Shown: positions 62,576 through 64,000 of the stretch, in pieces
How positions within the stretch are numbered: the first letter of the stretch is position 1
Layout of the letters: every line of letters begins with the position of its first letter
Source: an uncultured Hyphomicrobiales bacterium
GTDB lineage: Bacteria > Pseudomonadota > Alphaproteobacteria > Rhizobiales > Devosiaceae
Direction: 5' to 3'
NCBI GenBank assembly: GCA_903828145.1
Contig: CAIKKY010000019.1
Span: 1 to 64,000, forward strand
Length of the DNA: 64,000 nucleotides
Notes under the pieces: model-generated
The model's database searches: none
Told to the model about the DNA's origin: nothing
What the model saw: only the letters and a program-made list of their open reading frames with translations
Translations under genes and position numbers: made by a program

Positions 62576-63518
62576 GGCCACGCTTAACACGACGGGCTGC
62601 GCGCAGCCGCTCAAAATCCTCGCCGGCATGGTGCGACGAGCGCGTCAGCGGGCTGGCTGAAACGAGCAGGAAACCCTTGGTGGTGGCAATGGTCGCGTAG
62701 GACTTGAACTCCTCGGGCGGCACATAGCGCATCACCGGATGGTGCTTTTTGCTCGGGGCGAGATATTGCCCGATGGTGAGGAAATCGACTTCAGCCGAGC
62801 GCAGGTCGTCCATCAGTTGCAGCACTTCGTTCCGCTCCTCCCCCAGGCCCACCATGATGCCGGACTTGGTGAAGATATCGGGATCGAGTTCCTTCACCCG
62901 CTGCAACAGCCGGATGGAGTGGAAGTAGCGCGCGCCGGGCCGGACCTTCAGATATTTCGACGGCACGGTTTCGAGATTGTGGTTGAACACATCGGGCTTG
63001 GCCGCCACCACGACTTCCAGCGCGCCATCCTTGCGGAGAAAGTCGGGGGTCAGGATCTCGATCGTGGTCTTGGGTGTCGCGGCGCGGATGGCGCGGATCA
63101 CTCTGGCAAAATGCTCGGCCCCGCCATCAGTGAGGTCGTCGCGATCAACCGAGGTGATGACGACGTGATTGAGCCCGAGGGTTGCGACCGCGCGGGCCAC
63201 GTTGTCGGGTTCGTTGGGATCGAGCGGGGTTGGAATGCCGGTCGCCACATTGCAGAACGCGCAGGCGCGCGTGCAGATTTCGCCCATGATCATCATGGTG
63301 GCGTGCTTTTTCGACCAGCACTCCCCGATATTGGGGCAGCCGGCCTCTTCGCAGACCGTCACGACCTTGTTGGCCCGCACGATCTCTTCAGTCTCGCGAT
63401 AGACCGGCGATCCCGGGGCTTTGACGCGAATCCAGTCGGGCTTTTTCAGCAGCACGTTATCGGGCCGATGAGCCTTTTCGGGGTGGCGCGGTCGCGCGTC
63501 GTCAATCAGGGTTACCAT
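62568..63518 (-). CDS. lipA: Lipoyl synthase
   Basis: A 316-residue radical-SAM enzyme inserting two sulfurs into octanoyl groups. The auxiliary cluster uses C56, C61 and C67 ([12 protein letters not shown]), and the radical-SAM cluster C82-x3-C86-x2-C89 (CTRACAFC). A C-terminal serine ligand is expected and [10 protein letters not shown] is present. It lies downstream of lpdA, and its octanoyltransferase partner lipB is at 33573-34283. Confidence 0.97.
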   Translation of the reverse strand: MVTLIDDARPRHPEKAHRPDNVLLKKPDWIRVKAPGSPVYRETEEIVRANKVVTVCEEAGCPNIGECWSKKHATMMIMGEICTRACAFCNVATGIPTPLDPNEPDNVARAVATLGLNHVVITSVDRDDLTDGGAEHFARVIRAIRAATPKTTIEILTPDFLRKDGALEVVVAAKPDVFNHNLETVPSKYLKVRPGARYFHSIRLLQRVKELDPDIFTKSGIMVGLGEERNEVLQLMDDLRSAEVDFLTIGQYLAPSKKHHPVMRYVPPEEFKSYATIATTKGFLLVSASPLTRSSHHAGEDFERLRAARRVKRGHA

Positions 63519-63594
63519 GCTGTGCTCTTTTGCGCCCTTTGTCGCGGGCCGGGGCGGCGCGTTACAGCCCGTCCCGGTTGAAAATGCCCCCGGC

Positions 63595-64000
63595 TCAGAT
63601 GTTGAGCGCGCGGGAATAGGCGTCGAGCACGCTTTCCTTCATCGTTTCAGAAAGCGTGGGATGCGGGAAGATGGTGTGGAACAGATCTTCCTCGGTGGTT
63701 TCGAGCCCCATGGCGATCACGAACCCCTGGATGAGTTCGGTTACTTCCGGCCCCACCATATGCGCGCCCAGCAGTTCGCCGGTCTTGGCATCGAAAATGG
63801 TCTTCACGAGACCATCGGCCTCGCCCAGCGCCACGGCCTTGCCATTGCCGATAAAGGGGAAGCGCCCGACCTTGATGTCGCGTCCGGCTTCTTTGGCCTT
63901 GGCCTCGGTCAGCCCGACACTCGCCACCTGCGGCTCACAATAGGTGCAGCCCGGCACTTTCGATTTGTCGAGCCCGTGCACGCCCTTCTGGCCGACAATG
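63595..64000 (-). CDS. lpdA: Dihydrolipoyl dehydrogenase, C-terminal part (cut by window edge)
   Basis: About 134 residues of the E3 component of 2-oxoacid dehydrogenase complexes. The frame is open to the window edge, so the GTG near 63981 is internal. The dimerisation domain is clear: [52 protein letters not shown] and the active-site HPT in FPHPTLSE. Most of the gene lies to the right. lipA follows it on the same strand. Confidence 0.95.
   Translation of the reverse strand, partial: IVGQKGVHGLDKSKVPGCTYCEPQVASVGLTEAKAKEAGRDIKVGRFPFIGNGKAVALGEADGLVKTIFDAKTGELLGAHMVGPEVTELIQGFVIAMGLETTEEDLFHTIFPHPTLSETMKESVLDAYSRALNI

Overview
This window comes from a GC-rich alphaproteobacterium, most likely of the order Hyphomicrobiales (Rhizobiales) and possibly near Devosia. 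That placement is inferred from gene content and gene order, not from a database search. The evidence is rpoC running directly into the str, S10, spc and alpha ribosomal operons, a dusB-ntrB-ntrC-ntrY-ntrX-hfq-hflX block, a fused ispDF gene, ATP12 and COQ10-type proteins, a short-LID adenylate kinase, and good alphaproteobacterial promoter matches.

Layout. Bases 2-4051 hold the 3' part of rpoC, closed by a terminator. A reverse-strand YbjN-like gene (4156-4740) separates it from a strong promoter (4829-4857) and a long leader with possible structure, which drives rpsL-rpsG-fusA-tuf. From 9386 to 20715 the S10 and spc genes (rpsJ to secY-adk) are packed in the usual bacterial order. A second promoter (20798-20826) precedes rpsM-rpsK-rpoA-rplQ. 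Those first three genes all use GTG or TTG starts and are separated by GC-rich hairpins, and a terminator closes the block at 23411-23436. From 23488 to 34576 lie housekeeping genes: an SDR protein, an ornithine/lysine decarboxylase, an operon of HtrA protease-rarA-crcB-pseudouridine synthase-HAD phosphatase-ATP12, then rimO, a DUF4282 membrane protein, lipB and a lone FliN-like domain.

The accessory spot is 34693-36500. A tRNA-Leu(GAG) gene and its terminator are followed by an AT-rich DUF262/HNH gene of the GmrSD type, a candidate nucleic-acid-targeting defence gene. Next come an MFS transporter with an operator-like palindrome, a shortened CobW-like protein and cobalamin-dependent metH, which has a 20-bp palindrome in front of it.

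From 42368 to the right edge are an alpha/beta hydrolase, a D-Ala-D-Ala carboxypeptidase, tmk-holB-metG-tatD-MBL, a hydratase-like gene, mazG, then on the minus strand hflX-hfq and ntrXYCB-dusB, then ispDF-cinA, and finally COQ10-lipA-lpdA (the last cut by the right edge).

Functional links within the window: RimO is predicted to modify Asp89 of the S12 protein encoded by rpsL. LipB and LipA make the lipoyl group that the lpdA product re-oxidises. NtrBC and NtrYX form the nitrogen-control pair, although NtrX here has lost the usual Walker B aspartate. No CRISPR array, insertion sequence, prophage, rRNA gene or replication origin was recognised.
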